From contig JANQQJ010000027.1 in the NCBI GenBank assembly GCA_028284945.1, positions 1 to 33,040 on the forward strand: a stretch of DNA of 33,040 nt. The letters run 5' to 3'. Under the pieces are notes generated by a model. That model was not told the origin of the DNA and did no database searches. It was given only the letters and a program-made list of their open reading frames with translations. Each line of letters opens with the position of its first letter. The stretch's first letter is position 1. The position numbers and the translations under genes were made by a program. Positions 1 through 8,572 of the stretch are shown here, piece by piece. Source of the DNA: Alphaproteobacteria bacterium (lineage in GTDB: Bacteria; Pseudomonadota; Alphaproteobacteria; SMXS01).

Positions 1-449
1 ACGAAGGGCAGGCCCTGCCGGTCCTCATCGGCACCGGGTGCTTCACCGACAATCATCAACCCGGCGTCCGGGTTGCCGTCGGCAAACACCAGATTGGTCG
101 CGGTGGATTTCAGCGGGCACTGATCAAAGTCTTCCAGGGCGCTGCGCAACTCATCCAAAGAGTTACACCCCATGGCGATCTGCCGGGCTGTTGATACCGA
201 CTGATCGGCGGGTTCCAAAGGCCGGGGCGCTTGGATGGTTTGTGGTGACGCAGCGGGGCGCGCCGGGACCGGCCGTTCGGGTGGCTGCGCCGGTGCCGGG
301 GCTTCTTTTCCAGCCTGCGGCGCTTCAGCCGTTGGCGTTGGCGCGGCTTCGAAACGGTTTACCGGTGTCTCGCCAATGGCCTCATCGGCCCCCATCTCCA
401 CCTGCCAGCGAAGCAGTGCTGCCGCGTCACTTTTGGAGACGGCACTCAT
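1..449 (-). CDS. Uracil-DNA glycosylase, family 4/5 type (3' truncated by window edge)
   Basis: Reading from an ATG at 449 the frame stays open to the window edge, giving the first 149 residues. Residues about 1-25 form a short helix-like start, about 25-75 are a Pro/Ala-rich linker, and from about 90 the glycosylase domain begins. A Cys-Pro (iron-sulfur cluster region) is followed by a T-N-L-V-F-A-D-G segment and the motif-1 sequence GEAPGADED, which is the water-activating loop of iron-sulfur uracil-DNA glycosylases (COG1573). The enzyme would excise uracil from DNA in the cytoplasm as the first step of base-excision repair. An N-terminal Pro/Ala-rich extension is common in alphaproteobacterial members. 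The catalytic C-terminal half lies outside the window. It is divergent from the DUF1244 gene, with 76 bases between the starts. Confidence 0.85.
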   Translation of the reverse strand, partial: MSAVSKSDAAALLRWQVEMGADEAIGETPVNRFEAAPTPTAEAPQAGKEAPAPAQPPERPVPARPAASPQTIQAPRPLEPADQSVSTARQIAMGCNSLDELRSALEDFDQCPLKSTATNLVFADGNPDAGLMIVGEAPGADEDRQGLPF

Positions 450-525
450 TCGCTACCGGATGTCATGGTTTTGGCCTGCATGATGACGATATAGTAGGGC
501 AAACAGATCAACGGAGCACCCATCA

Positions 526-828
526 ATGGAGCATCCCATGGACGAAAAAACCCGAACTGAATTGGAGGCGGCGGCATTTCGCCGTCTGGTATCGCATCTT
601 CGTGACCGCACCGATGTGCAGAATATCGATCTGATGGACCTGGCGGGATTCTGCCGCAACTGCCTGTCGAACTGGTACAAGGATGCAGCCGAAGAAAAGG
701 GCCTGGAGCTCGACAAGATGGCCGCGCGTGAGATCGTCTATGGCATGCCCTATGACGAATGGAAGGCAAAGCACCAAACAGAGGCATCGCCGGAAAAACT
801 GGCCAGCTTCGAACAGCACAAGCACTAG
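526..828 (+). CDS. DUF1244 family protein
   Basis: This is a 100-residue protein with the hallmark DUF1244 core (about residues 16-60): R-R-L-V-S-H-L-R, then T-D-V-Q-N-I-D-L-M, then G-F-C-R-N-C-L with two conserved cysteines and W-Y. The family is a small cytoplasmic helical protein found in proteobacteria whose function is unknown. The ATG at 526 is chosen because CGGAG at 512-516 lies nine bases upstream; a second in-frame ATG at 538 is possible but has a worse spacing. It precedes the ETF-QO gene by 84 bases, and that gene appears to have its own promoter, so the two need not be one operon. Confidence 0.85.
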   Translation: MEHPMDEKTRTELEAAAFRRLVSHLRDRTDVQNIDLMDLAGFCRNCLSNWYKDAAEEKGLELDKMAAREIVYGMPYDEWKAKHQTEASPEKLASFEQHKH

Positions 829-848
829 TGGCGCACACCGCCCGTGCG

Positions 849-878
849 TTGACCCCCGCATGCTGCGGCGCATATAAG
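849..878 (+). promoter_or_regulatory. Putative sigma70-type promoter of the ETF-QO gene
   Basis: TTGACC at 849-854 and TATAAG at 873-878 are separated by 18 bases. The start would fall near 885, giving a leader of about 28 bases before the ATG at 913, with AGGAAG at 901-906 as ribosome binding site. Confidence 0.5.
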
Positions 879-912
879 GCATAAGGCCAAAAACAAGAAT
901 AGGAAGCGCGCA

Positions 913-2559
913 ATGGAACGCGAATCGATGGAGTTCGACGTGGTGATCGTAGGGGCCGGCCCGGCGGGCCTGGCGGCGGCGATCCGGCTGAAACAGCTTT
1001 GTGCGGAGAACGATGCCGATTTCAGTGTATGCGTGCTGGAAAAGGGCTCCGAAGTGGGCGCCCATATTCTGTCAGGCGCGGTATTTGAGCCCCGTGCGCT
1101 GGGCGAACTGATTCCCGATTGGAAGGAACAGGGCGCGCCGATCAACACGCCTTGTGAACATGACAAGTTCATGATGCTGACGGAGAAGGGCTCGATGGGC
1201 GTGCCCGGCTTCATCATGCCGCCGGTGCTGCACAATAAGGGCAACTATATTGTCAGCCTGGGCAATGTTTGCCGCTGGCTGGGTGAGCAGGCGGAAGCAG
1301 CAGGCGTTGAGGTCTATCCGGGATTTGCCGCCGCTGAAGTGCTCTATCATGACGATGGCAGCGTTAAAGGGGTTGCCACCGGCGATATGGGCATCGGCAA
1401 GGATGGCGAGCATAAGCCGATGTATGAGCCGGGCCTGGAACTGCATGCCAAATATACCTTTTTTGCCGAGGGCGCGCGGGGATCGCTGAGCCGCCAACTG
1501 ACAGACAAATTCGGACTGCGCGACGACAGTGGCCCGCAGAAATACGGCATCGGTATCAAGGAACTGTGGGAGATCGACCCGGCGAAGCACAGGCCTGGCT
1601 ATGTGCAGCACACCTTTGGCTGGCCGATGGACACCAAGACCTATGGCGGGTCGTTCCTCTATCACTTCGATGAGAACCTGGTGTCGGTCGGCTTCGTCAT
1701 GGGGCTGGATTACGCCAACCCCTATCTGTCGCCCTATGACGAATTCCAGCGTTACAAGACGCATCCGGCGATCCGACCGACGTTTGAGGGCGGTAAGCGC
1801 ATTTCTTATGGCGCCCGCGCAATCACGGCCGGCGGCTTCCAGTCCGTTCCGAAGCTGACATTTCCGGGCGGCGCGTTGATCGGTTGTTCGGCGGGCTTCG
1901 TTAACGTGCCGAAAATCAAGGGCTCCAACAATGCCATGAAGACCGGCATGATGGCTGCAGAAGCTGCCTTCGAGGCGCTCAAAGGGGGTGCCGAAGGGCA
2001 CGATGAGCTAACGGGCTATACCAAGGCCTATGAAAACTCTTGGGTTTATAAAGATCTGAAAGCAGTCCGGAATGCCAAGCCCGCTTTCGGCTTTGGTCTT
2101 TATGCCGGCGTTCTGATGTCGGGGATCGAAGGTTGGCTGTTTGGCAAACTGCCCTTCACGCTGAAGCACAAAAAGGCCGATCATGAAGGATTGCGGCCGG
2201 CGTCGGAGTTTGAACCGATTGACTATCCCAAGCCGGATGGCGAGGTCTCGTTTGACAAGCTGTCGTCAGTCTTTATCTCAAACACCAATCATGAAGAAGA
2301 TCAGCCGGCGCATCTGACGTTAAAGGATGCCTCCGTTCCGATTGAGACCAACCTGGCGCTCTATGATGCACCGGAGCAACGCTATTGCCCGGCGGGTGTT
2401 TACGAAATCGTGCGAGAGGACGACGGATCCAACCCGCAATTGCAGATCAATGCGCAGAACTGCGTGCATTGTAAGACTTGCGATATCAAGGATCCGACGC
2501 AAAATATTGTATGGGTCACGCCGGAAGGCAGCGGCGGGCCGAATTATCCGAACATGTAA
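913..2559 (+). CDS. Electron transfer flavoprotein-ubiquinone oxidoreductase
   Basis: This 548-residue enzyme passes electrons from reduced ETF (fatty-acid and amino-acid acyl-CoA dehydrogenation, dimethylglycine and similar oxidations) to the membrane ubiquinone pool. The N-terminal FAD-binding Rossmann motif G-A-G-P-A-G is at residues 14-19. The central part carries the family's E-K-G...G-A-H-I-L-S-G segment and the ubiquinone/membrane region. The C-terminal ferredoxin-like domain supplies the four cluster cysteines (C-P-A-G-V-Y-E, then [12 protein letters not shown]) and ends with the characteristic G-G-P-N-Y-P-N-M. Length matches bacterial and mitochondrial ETF-QO. The start at 913 is supported by AGGAAG upstream; an ATG at 928 is less well placed. 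The TPR gene follows after eight bases, so co-transcription is likely. Confidence 0.95.
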   Translation: MERESMEFDVVIVGAGPAGLAAAIRLKQLCAENDADFSVCVLEKGSEVGAHILSGAVFEPRALGELIPDWKEQGAPINTPCEHDKFMMLTEKGSMGVPGFIMPPVLHNKGNYIVSLGNVCRWLGEQAEAAGVEVYPGFAAAEVLYHDDGSVKGVATGDMGIGKDGEHKPMYEPGLELHAKYTFFAEGARGSLSRQLTDKFGLRDDSGPQKYGIGIKELWEIDPAKHRPGYVQHTFGWPMDTKTYGGSFLYHFDENLVSVGFVMGLDYANPYLSPYDEFQRYKTHPAIRPTFEGGKRISYGARAITAGGFQSVPKLTFPGGALIGCSAGFVNVPKIKGSNNAMKTGMMAAEAAFEALKGGAEGHDELTGYTKAYENSWVYKDLKAVRNAKPAFGFGLYAGVLMSGIEGWLFGKLPFTLKHKKADHEGLRPASEFEPIDYPKPDGEVSFDKLSSVFISNTNHEEDQPAHLTLKDASVPIETNLALYDAPEQRYCPAGVYEIVREDDGSNPQLQINAQNCVHCKTCDIKDPTQNIVWVTPEGSGGPNYPNM

Positions 2560-2567
2560 GGCAATCG

Positions 2568-4295
2568 ATGGGCACACAACGGATCGTAGACAGGTTACTC
2601 GGGCTTGCAGCCATCATCACCATTGGTGCGCTTTGGGTGGTGGCCGTACCGTCGACGGCCTCCGCGTCGCAGGAAGCCGGTGTTATTCAGTCCGATGAAT
2701 ATGGCGATTATCTCGCGGCGCGATTTGCCATCACCAACCGGGATACAACCTCGGCTGCTGACTTCTATATCCAGGCGGTTGCCAGCGACCCGTTTAATGT
2801 CCCGCTGATCCATCAGGCGTTTTCGCTGGCGGTGGCTAGCGGCCGTCATGACGATGCGGCCCGGCTGGCCCGCCGGTTGGCAACGCTGGATCAGAAGTCG
2901 ACCGGGTTGATGGAGCTGGTTTTGTTGGTCGACGATCTGCGTGCCGAGAAATTGGCCGACGCGCGGACGCGGATTACTGAAATGCCGCAAACAGGGATTG
3001 TCGCGCTGATGGCACCGTTGGTTTCGGCCTGGCTCCACGTGGCAGAAGGGAATACGGAAGCCGCGCTGGCCGATATTAATTCACTTGAGGGTAAGCAGGG
3101 GTTTGAAGTCTTCAGACGGACCCACAGGGCCTACATTCTCGACTATGCGGGGCAGGTGGATGAGGCAGAGAAAGCCTATGGAGACGCCATCGCCTTGCAG
3201 AAGGGCCGGGATCTTCGCCTGGTCATTGCATTCAGCCAGTTCCTTCACCGTCACGGCAACAGGGACGGTGCCGAACAGGTGCTGACAGGCTACCTGCAGA
3301 ACTATCCCAGCAATGTCCTGATCGAAGCCGCGCGCAAAGAGCTGGATGCCGCGGACACTTTGCCGCTGATGGTCGATACCGTCGCGCAGGGTACCGCTGA
3401 GGCGTTCTTTAGCACCGGGCAGGCGCTGGCCAACGAACGGTCGAGCACGTCGGCTGTGGTTTATCTGCGCATGGCGCTGGCTCTGGACCCGGACTTTTCA
3501 GTTGCCGCCCTATTGTTGGGTGATGTCCTGGAACGCGACGGACGGCTGGAAGCAGCGCTCGAAGCCTATGAGATGGTCGTCGACCACCCGATTCTAGGAT
3601 GGGATGCCCGGTTCGAGTCCGCCACGCTCACGGCGCAGATGGATCGCGCAGACGAGGCGATTGAGCTTCTGAAAAAGATGGCTATCGAGCGCCCGGCCAA
3701 TACCAATCTGCTGTCGTCGCTGGCGGACATCTTGCGTGCTGAGAACCGTTTTGAGGAGTCGACGGTCTATTATGACAAGGTCGTCGATGCCCTGAAGACA
3801 CCTTCGGAACGGCACTGGACGCTGTTCTATGCCCGGGGGATTGCGCTAGAGCGTCAGGGCCGTTGGGATGCCGCCGAGGCGGATTTTCTCAAGGCGCTGG
3901 TCCTAAAACCCGATCAGCCGCTGGTGCTGAATTACCTGGGCTATAGCTGGATCGAACAGGGTGTAAACCTCGACCGCGCACTTGAGATGATTGAGCGCGC
4001 CGTGGAGCAACGGCCGGAAGACGGCTATATCGTCGACAGTCTGGGCTGGGCGCTCTATCGCACCGGAAAATTCGAAGAGGCGACGGCCTGGCTGGAAAAG
4101 GCAGTCGTGCTGCGTCCGGAGGATCCGACCATCAACGATCATCTGGGTGACGCCTATTGGGCGGTGGGCCGTCAACTGGAAGCAACCTTTCAGTGGCGCC
4201 ACGCCCTGGCCATGGACCCGGAGGATAAGGACCGGGACCGGATCAAAAACAAGATCCGCTACGGGCTCGAAAGCGAGCAACGCACCGAGAACTAG
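2568..4295 (+). CDS. Exported tetratricopeptide-repeat protein
   Basis: The open frame reaches back to 2478, but the ATG at 2568 is preferred: it follows the ETF-QO stop by eight bases, has AAGG just upstream, and makes the protein begin with a clear signal peptide (basic start, hydrophobic stretch about residues 11-28, small-residue A-S-A cleavage region near 32-34). The 575-residue product is built almost wholly of helical TPR-type repeats. The clearest are in the last 200 residues (for example A-L-V-L-K-P-D-Q-P-L-V-L-N-Y-L-G-Y and the two similar units after it). Such alphaproteobacterial periplasmic TPR proteins next to ispE are scaffolds without a known reaction. It ends one base before the ispE GTG codon. 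Confidence 0.88.
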   Translation: MGTQRIVDRLLGLAAIITIGALWVVAVPSTASASQEAGVIQSDEYGDYLAARFAITNRDTTSAADFYIQAVASDPFNVPLIHQAFSLAVASGRHDDAARLARRLATLDQKSTGLMELVLLVDDLRAEKLADARTRITEMPQTGIVALMAPLVSAWLHVAEGNTEAALADINSLEGKQGFEVFRRTHRAYILDYAGQVDEAEKAYGDAIALQKGRDLRLVIAFSQFLHRHGNRDGAEQVLTGYLQNYPSNVLIEAARKELDAADTLPLMVDTVAQGTAEAFFSTGQALANERSSTSAVVYLRMALALDPDFSVAALLLGDVLERDGRLEAALEAYEMVVDHPILGWDARFESATLTAQMDRADEAIELLKKMAIERPANTNLLSSLADILRAENRFEESTVYYDKVVDALKTPSERHWTLFYARGIALERQGRWDAAEADFLKALVLKPDQPLVLNYLGYSWIEQGVNLDRALEMIERAVEQRPEDGYIVDSLGWALYRTGKFEEATAWLEKAVVLRPEDPTINDHLGDAYWAVGRQLEATFQWRHALAMDPEDKDRDRIKNKIRYGLESEQRTEN

Positions 4296-4296
4296 C

Positions 4297-5163
4297 GTGG
4301 CGGCCATTACTGAGACCGCCTACGCGAAGATCAACCTCTACCTGAGTGTCACCGCCATCCGCGAGGACGGCTATCACGAGCTGGATAGCCTATTCGCGTT
4401 CGCTGAATTCGGTGATGCGTTGAGCTTTTCACTGAGCGACGACCTCAGCTTGCGCGTTGATGGGCCGTTCGGCGCCGACATACCAGATACAAACGACAAT
4501 CTGGTGCTTCGGGCGGCGCATGCGCTTCGTGAGGCGACGGGGTGTCCTGCAGGGGCAGAAATCAGCCTGGTCAAAAATCTCCGGGTTGCATCCGGTATCG
4601 GCGGCGGATCAGCCGATGCAGCAGCGGCATTGCGCGGCCTCAATCGCTTGTGGGAATTGAATCTCAACGAGGTTGAACTCGCGCAACTTGGGGCGACATT
4701 GGGCGCTGATGTGCCCGCCTGCGTCGGCAGCCAGCCGGTTCATGTCACCGGGATAGGAGATGTCTTTGAACCGTGTGCCATGCCGGACGGACTTTGGCTG
4801 GTGCTGGTCAGTCCCGGCGAACCTGTTTCCACACCGGTTGTATTTGACCTTTACGATCAGTCAGCACAGCCGCAGTCTGTCAGCCTTCCTGCCCCTGCAA
4901 ACAACAGGCACCACTGGATTGAAGATATGAACGCGCGATCCAATGACCTTGAACCAGCTGCCCGCAGCCTTGTGCCCGCTATCAGCGATGTCATTTCGCG
5001 GATTTCTGAGGAACCGGGATGTTGGGTCGCGCGGATGTCGGGCAGCGGCGCGACCTGTTTCGGGCTGTTTGATGATGAAATCGCGGCAAACGCCGCAGCA
5101 GAAGCGATCACAGCGGATCACCCATGGTGGGCGGTTGCCACTCGGTTGAGGCAGGCTCAATGA
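4297..5163 (+). CDS. ispE: 4-diphosphocytidyl-2-C-methyl-D-erythritol kinase
   Basis: IspE is the GHMP-family kinase that phosphorylates the 2-hydroxyl of CDP-methylerythritol in the MEP route to isoprenoids. Evidence: the N-terminal A-K-I-N-L-Y-L with the following G-Y-H-E-L-D, the ATP-binding glycine/serine motif G-I-G-G-G-S-A-D-A-A-A near residue 95, G-A-D-V-P-A-C, and the C-terminal R-M-S-G-S-G-A-T-C motif. The frame is open from 3991, but homologues begin just before A-K-I-N-L, which here requires the GTG at 4297, one base after the TPR stop. This gives 288 residues, the normal length. The stop overlaps the next gene's start (ATGA). Confidence 0.95.
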   Translation: MAAITETAYAKINLYLSVTAIREDGYHELDSLFAFAEFGDALSFSLSDDLSLRVDGPFGADIPDTNDNLVLRAAHALREATGCPAGAEISLVKNLRVASGIGGGSADAAAALRGLNRLWELNLNEVELAQLGATLGADVPACVGSQPVHVTGIGDVFEPCAMPDGLWLVLVSPGEPVSTPVVFDLYDQSAQPQSVSLPAPANNRHHWIEDMNARSNDLEPAARSLVPAISDVISRISEEPGCWVARMSGSGATCFGLFDDEIAANAAAEAITADHPWWAVATRLRQAQ

Positions 5164-5957
5164 TCTATCTTCGGGGACTGGTCGCCAGCTTGGTCGTCTT
5201 GTTGGCCGCCTGCGCCAGCAGTCCGCCGACACCGGACAGCATGGGTGACTTGCAACTGACCTGGTACAACGCATCAGCCGCGTTTCCGCCTGACAGTGGC
5301 TTGGGGGCCGGGACCATGCGGCTAAGCGATGCCGGCCTGGCACAGCAGTTGGCCGAGGCCAGAAAGATGCCGGTCGTCATCTACCTCCATGGTTGTACAG
5401 GGCTGGAGGCCAATGATCTGAAACTGATGCGCAAGATCGCGCGTGCCGGGATTGCAGTGGTCGCACCGGACAGCATGGCGCGGCGCTATAGGCCCTTGCA
5501 GTGTAGCTCGCGGGACAAGAGCGGGGGCTATAACCTTTTTGTCTTCGATTTCCGCCAGGCCGAGATCAACTACGCAATTCAAAAGCTTTATGAAGATGGT
5601 TGGGCCGATACGGAAAACCTGTTTCTGGTTGGGGTCAGCGAAGGTGGCTTGGCGGTCGCGCATTACCGCGGCGATATGATCCGCGCCCGGGTGATCACCC
5701 AGTGGACTTGTCATGGATCGACCCTCGTGCGCGGTATCAATGCCCCTGAAGAGACACCGATTCTGTCCGTCGTCCGGGGGGATGACCCCTGGTACAATGG
5801 AAAAGGGTCTGAACAGGCAGGCGATTGCGGCCGGTTTTACGGAAACCGGCCAGGGTCGGAGTCGATCGTGTTGCGCAACGGGTCAAAACACATCGTGATC
5901 AAAGATGACGATGTGGTCGCCCGGATTGTCACCTTCCTGAAGCAGAATCTTCAGTAG
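5160..5957 (+). CDS. Lipoprotein with alpha/beta-hydrolase fold (dienelactone-hydrolase-like)
   Basis: The ATG at 5160 overlaps the ispE stop by four bases and yields a 265-residue protein with a short signal peptide and lipobox L-L-A-A-C (Cys18). The mature part has strand-turn V-V-I-Y-L-H-G-C-T-G (oxyanion region, about residues 72-81), the nucleophile elbow G-V-S-E-G-G near residue 160, a candidate acid in V-V-R-G-D-D, and a late histidine in G-S-K-H-I-V-I. This arrangement fits an alpha/beta hydrolase, probably acting at the outer or inner membrane face. The substrate is unknown. Its last 29 bases overlap the convergent YdcF-like gene. Confidence 0.8.
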   Translation: MIYLRGLVASLVVLLAACASSPPTPDSMGDLQLTWYNASAAFPPDSGLGAGTMRLSDAGLAQQLAEARKMPVVIYLHGCTGLEANDLKLMRKIARAGIAVVAPDSMARRYRPLQCSSRDKSGGYNLFVFDFRQAEINYAIQKLYEDGWADTENLFLVGVSEGGLAVAHYRGDMIRARVITQWTCHGSTLVRGINAPEETPILSVVRGDDPWYNGKGSEQAGDCGRFYGNRPGSESIVLRNGSKHIVIKDDDVVARIVTFLKQNLQ

Positions 5958-6744
5958 TCTGCGGTTTGGGGCCAGGGAACAGTGTGTCCGTGGCGCCAAG
6001 AACCCGGTAGGCAACAAGCGCACCCCAGGCTTTTGCCGCGAAGTCCAGCGCGCTTAGACGGTCGCCAACGCTCGATGCCAGCAACCAGCTGACTTTGCCG
6101 TTGGTCTCATAGTCGACAGGGTAGGCGATCACAGGCCATCCCAGCTTCTCGAACACACCTACCGAACGCGGCATGTGCGATGCCGATGTGACCAGTACCC
6201 AGACATCGTCCGGCTTCGGGTTCACTAACTGCATACTAAACTCTGCGTTTTGCTGGGTGTTTCGGGCCTTTTGTTCTTGGGTTATCCGCCAGCGGGGCAC
6301 GCCCAACTCAACAAGAAGCTCTGTTGCCAATTCGGCTTCGCTGGCAGGCGCAAGCCGCCACGCCCCGCCAGACACGACAATCCGCGCAGTCGGATAACGC
6401 TTTGCCAGCATCGCTGTTTCAAAGATGCGTTCGCCCCGTTCAGAAAGCTGCGGCCTGCCCCAATGCGCCGTATTCACCGCATGAAGCGAGCCGCCCAACA
6501 TGATGATGCCGTCGACCCGGTCGGGTAATGCCGGCTGCGGGAACCGTGTCTCCAGCGGCACCATCATGAAGCTCTGTATGGGCAAGATCAGGATGGCCAG
6601 CGTGAGCAGTGTCGCGGTAAGCAGCACCCGTTTTCCCGCTCTTCTGCGCTTCATCAACAGCAGTAGGGCGCCCAGTGCAAAAATCAGGAAGAGCAGGTTG
6701 CTGGGTTGAAGGAACGGCCAGATGGTGGTCAGAACGCTCCGCAT
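5929..6744 (-). CDS. YdcF-like (DUF218) membrane protein
   Basis: A 271-residue protein with two N-terminal membrane segments (about residues 12-30 and 38-58) followed by a DUF218/YdcF domain. The domain shows G-I-I-M-L-G-G, R-I-V-V-S-G-G, the E-x-x-x-T-x-x-N-A-like segment (Q-E-Q-K-A-R-N-T-Q-Q-N-A) and V-T-S-A-S-H-M-P-R-S. Relatives such as ElyC (YcbC) and SanA affect envelope carbon-lipid and peptidoglycan processes; the reaction is not established. The open frame runs from 6771, but the ATG at 6744 is favoured because it overlaps the epimerase stop as TGATG, a typical reinitiation junction. Co-transcription with the epimerase points to surface polysaccharide work. Confidence 0.82.
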   Translation of the reverse strand: MRSVLTTIWPFLQPSNLLFLIFALGALLLLMKRRRAGKRVLLTATLLTLAILILPIQSFMMVPLETRFPQPALPDRVDGIIMLGGSLHAVNTAHWGRPQLSERGERIFETAMLAKRYPTARIVVSGGAWRLAPASEAELATELLVELGVPRWRITQEQKARNTQQNAEFSMQLVNPKPDDVWVLVTSASHMPRSVGVFEKLGWPVIAYPVDYETNGKVSWLLASSVGDRLSALDFAAKAWGALVAYRVLGATDTLFPGPKPQTTEDSASGR

Positions 6745-7712
6745 CAGCGGGCCCGGTACCGCTGAAACCAATCGATAAAGCGCCGCATGCCGTCTTCAAG
6801 CGACGTGGTCGGCTGAAACCCGTGATCCCGGCTGATTGCGTCGATATCAGCATAGGTCTCTTCAACGTCACCGGGTTGCAGCGGTTCAGAGATAATCTGA
6901 GCCGATTTGCCTGTATGCGCCTCAATCACCTCGATCAGCTTCGTCACCTGCTCCGGCCGATTATTGCCGATATTGTAGAGGCTATGAGGTCTGGGCCCCT
7001 TAGGCGGCCCATCCAGCACGGCGAGCACACCGGAAACCACATCATCGATATAGGTGAAGTCGCGCTTCAGGTTCCCGTCGTTGAATAGCTTTATCGGTTT
7101 GCCATCCAGAATGGCCTCGGTAAACAGCCATGTCGCCATATCCGGCCGCCCCCACGGGCCGTAGACGGTGAAGAACCTCAACCCGGTCAGCGGGATGCTG
7201 TAGAGATGCGCATAGCTCTCGCTCATCAGCTCGTCGGCGCGTTTGGTGGCCGCATAAAGCGAGACTGGATGTTCAACCCGATCGGCTTCGGCAAAAGGCT
7301 GTTTGGTATTGCCGCCATAGACCGAACTGGAGCTGGCATAGACCATATGCTGAAGGTTTGGCGCGTTTCGGGCCAGTTCGAGCATATTGAGGTGCCCCAG
7401 CAGATTGGCCCGGCCATAGGCCAGCGGATTCTCTAGCGAATACCGAACGCCTGCCTGGGCGCCAAGATGAACAATTGCTTTAAGGTCAGCCGGTTCAACG
7501 CAAGCCATAAGCGCTTCATGGTCCGCGAAATCGATCTGATGAAAGGTGAACGCCGGCTGCTCGCCAATCTCCGCCAGGCGGGCTCGTTTTAGCGCAACGC
7601 TGTAATAGTCGCTTAGATTGTCGATGCCGATAACGCTCTCGCCGCGCGCCAGCAGCGCCCTGGCAACATGAAAACCGATAAAACCGGCGGCGCCGGTAAC
7701 AAGGATGGTCAT
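6744..7712 (-). CDS. NAD-dependent sugar epimerase, UDP-glucuronate 4-epimerase-like
   Basis: This 322-residue extended short-chain dehydrogenase has the NAD motif G-A-A-G-F-I-G (residues 7-13), the catalytic serine region A-S-S-S-S-V-Y-G, the Y-A-A-T-K dyad, and the substrate-site R-F-F-T-V-Y-G-P-W-G-R-P-D-M-A. These together with Q-P-G-D-V-E-E-T-Y-A-D-I are typical of UDP-glucuronate 4-epimerases (LpsL/CapI group), which make UDP-galacturonate for LPS or capsule. An upstream in-frame TTG at 7730 exists, but the ATG at 7712 places the Rossmann strand directly at the N-terminus, as in homologues. Its stop overlaps the YdcF-like start. Exact sugar specificity is an inference. Confidence 0.88.
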   Translation of the reverse strand: MTILVTGAAGFIGFHVARALLARGESVIGIDNLSDYYSVALKRARLAEIGEQPAFTFHQIDFADHEALMACVEPADLKAIVHLGAQAGVRYSLENPLAYGRANLLGHLNMLELARNAPNLQHMVYASSSSVYGGNTKQPFAEADRVEHPVSLYAATKRADELMSESYAHLYSIPLTGLRFFTVYGPWGRPDMATWLFTEAILDGKPIKLFNDGNLKRDFTYIDDVVSGVLAVLDGPPKGPRPHSLYNIGNNRPEQVTKLIEVIEAHTGKSAQIISEPLQPGDVEETYADIDAISRDHGFQPTTSLEDGMRRFIDWFQRYRAR

Positions 7713-7808
7713 GGCGTTGAAGCGCCCCAAGCGTGATCGGAGCCTTGATCCTACATCACCGATTGTTTCATTTCATATGCCGAGTTTGACCAGGCGCGAA
7801 ACACCCCG

Positions 7809-7837
7809 TTGAACCCGCGCCTCTGAAGGACTATCTT
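7809..7837 (+). promoter_or_regulatory. Putative promoter of tRNA-Gln
   Basis: TTGAAC at 7809-7814 and TATCTT at 7832-7837 with a 17-base spacer predict a start near 7843, just before the tRNA 5' end at 7849. The spacing and position fit a dedicated tRNA promoter. Confidence 0.5.
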
Positions 7838-7848
7838 CCCGCTCCGGA

Positions 7849-7923
7849 TGGGGCGTGGCCAAGTGGTAAGGCACCGGTTTTTGGTATCGGCATTCGCAGG
7901 TTCGAATCCTGCCGCCCCAGCCA
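7849..7923 (+). tRNA. tRNA-Gln (anticodon TTG)
   Basis: The acceptor arms TGGGGCG (7849-7855) and CGCCCCA (7913-7919) pair perfectly, followed by discriminator G and an encoded CCA (7921-7923). The D arm contains AGTGGTAAGGCA. The anticodon stem CCGGT/ATCGG encloses the seven-base loop TTTTGGT with anticodon TTG, reading CAA glutamine codons. The T arm GCAGG-TTCGAAT-CCTGC is canonical. It is 75 bases with CCA and has no intron. It lies alone between the epimerase (divergent) and a MaoC gene (convergent). Confidence 0.97.
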
Positions 7924-7957
7924 ACCTACCCGCTAGAACGGTATTGGTTCGAACGCT

Positions 7958-7983
7958 GCGGTCTCGTGACGGCGCGAGGCTGC
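7958..7983 (+). terminator. Possible hairpin terminator downstream of tRNA-Gln
   Basis: A nine-pair stem with two G-T wobbles (GCGGTCTCG with CGAGGCTGC, loop of eight) is followed by a weakly T-rich stretch. It could end the tRNA transcript, the convergent MaoC transcript, or neither. Confidence 0.3.
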
Positions 7984-8002
7984 TACTCTTGTTCGTCTGC
8001 CG

Positions 8003-8491
8003 TCAGTCCTTTGACAGCGTGTAACCCTCGCCGGGATAGATCAGTCCCAGCGTTTCCGCCACCAGTGCGGGCCTGTCCTGCCCGTCGATCTCGATCTCGA
8101 CTTCATAGGTCAGTTGCTTGCCGCCATCGGCGCGCGGCTTGACGGTTTTCAGGGTTTGGTGCGCCCGGACCCGGGATCCGGTCGGCACCTGATTGGTAAA
8201 CCGTACCTTGTTGCTGCCATAGTTGATGCCGTGCCCGACACCGTCGATCTTCAGGATCTGTTGCATCAGCATGGGGAGCAGCGACAGGGTCAGGTAGCCA
8301 TGGGCGATGGTGCTGCCACCGGCCATGTCGGTCGCGGCCTTTTCCGGATCGACATGGATCCACTGAAAATCCCCCGTCGCCTCAGCGAAGGTGTTGATTC
8401 TGTCCTGGTCGATTTCCTGCCAGTCGGATGTGCCGATCTTTTGCCCGGCAAGTTCATCTACATCATTGAAGTGGGTCGTCACTTTTGCCAC
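8003..8491 (-). CDS. MaoC family acyl-CoA hydratase
   Basis: A 162-residue single hot-dog domain protein. The hydratase-2 signature is intact: F-A-E-A-T-G-D-F-Q-W-I-H-V-D-P-E-K-A (about residues 35-52), with the catalytic Asp and His five residues apart, then a helix G-S-T-I-A-H-G-Y-L-T-L-S. It most resembles the short MaoC/NodN-type (R)-enoyl-CoA hydratases of proteobacteria, acting on acyl-CoA in beta-oxidation-like or PHA metabolism. The start codon is GTG at 8491, supported by GGGAG eight bases upstream. It is convergent with the tRNA and divergent from the DUF1570-like lipoprotein. The physiological substrate cannot be deduced. Confidence 0.85.
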   Translation of the reverse strand: MAKVTTHFNDVDELAGQKIGTSDWQEIDQDRINTFAEATGDFQWIHVDPEKAATDMAGGSTIAHGYLTLSLLPMLMQQILKIDGVGHGINYGSNKVRFTNQVPTGSRVRAHQTLKTVKPRADGGKQLTYEVEIEIDGQDRPALVAETLGLIYPGEGYTLSKD

Positions 8492-8572
8492 TGATCACTC
8501 TCCCTCACGGAAATATGTGTTGTCGTCAGAAGCCTACCGACCAAAATCTTAACGGCAAGGCAATTTAACCGT

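Noticed and set aside
235-483. Plus-strand open frames across 38-634
   Set aside because: They are shadows of the uracil-DNA glycosylase on the minus strand, whose domain motifs are clear.
1072-2001. 309-codon minus-strand frame opposite ETF-QO
   Set aside because: Antisense shadow of a well-supported gene.
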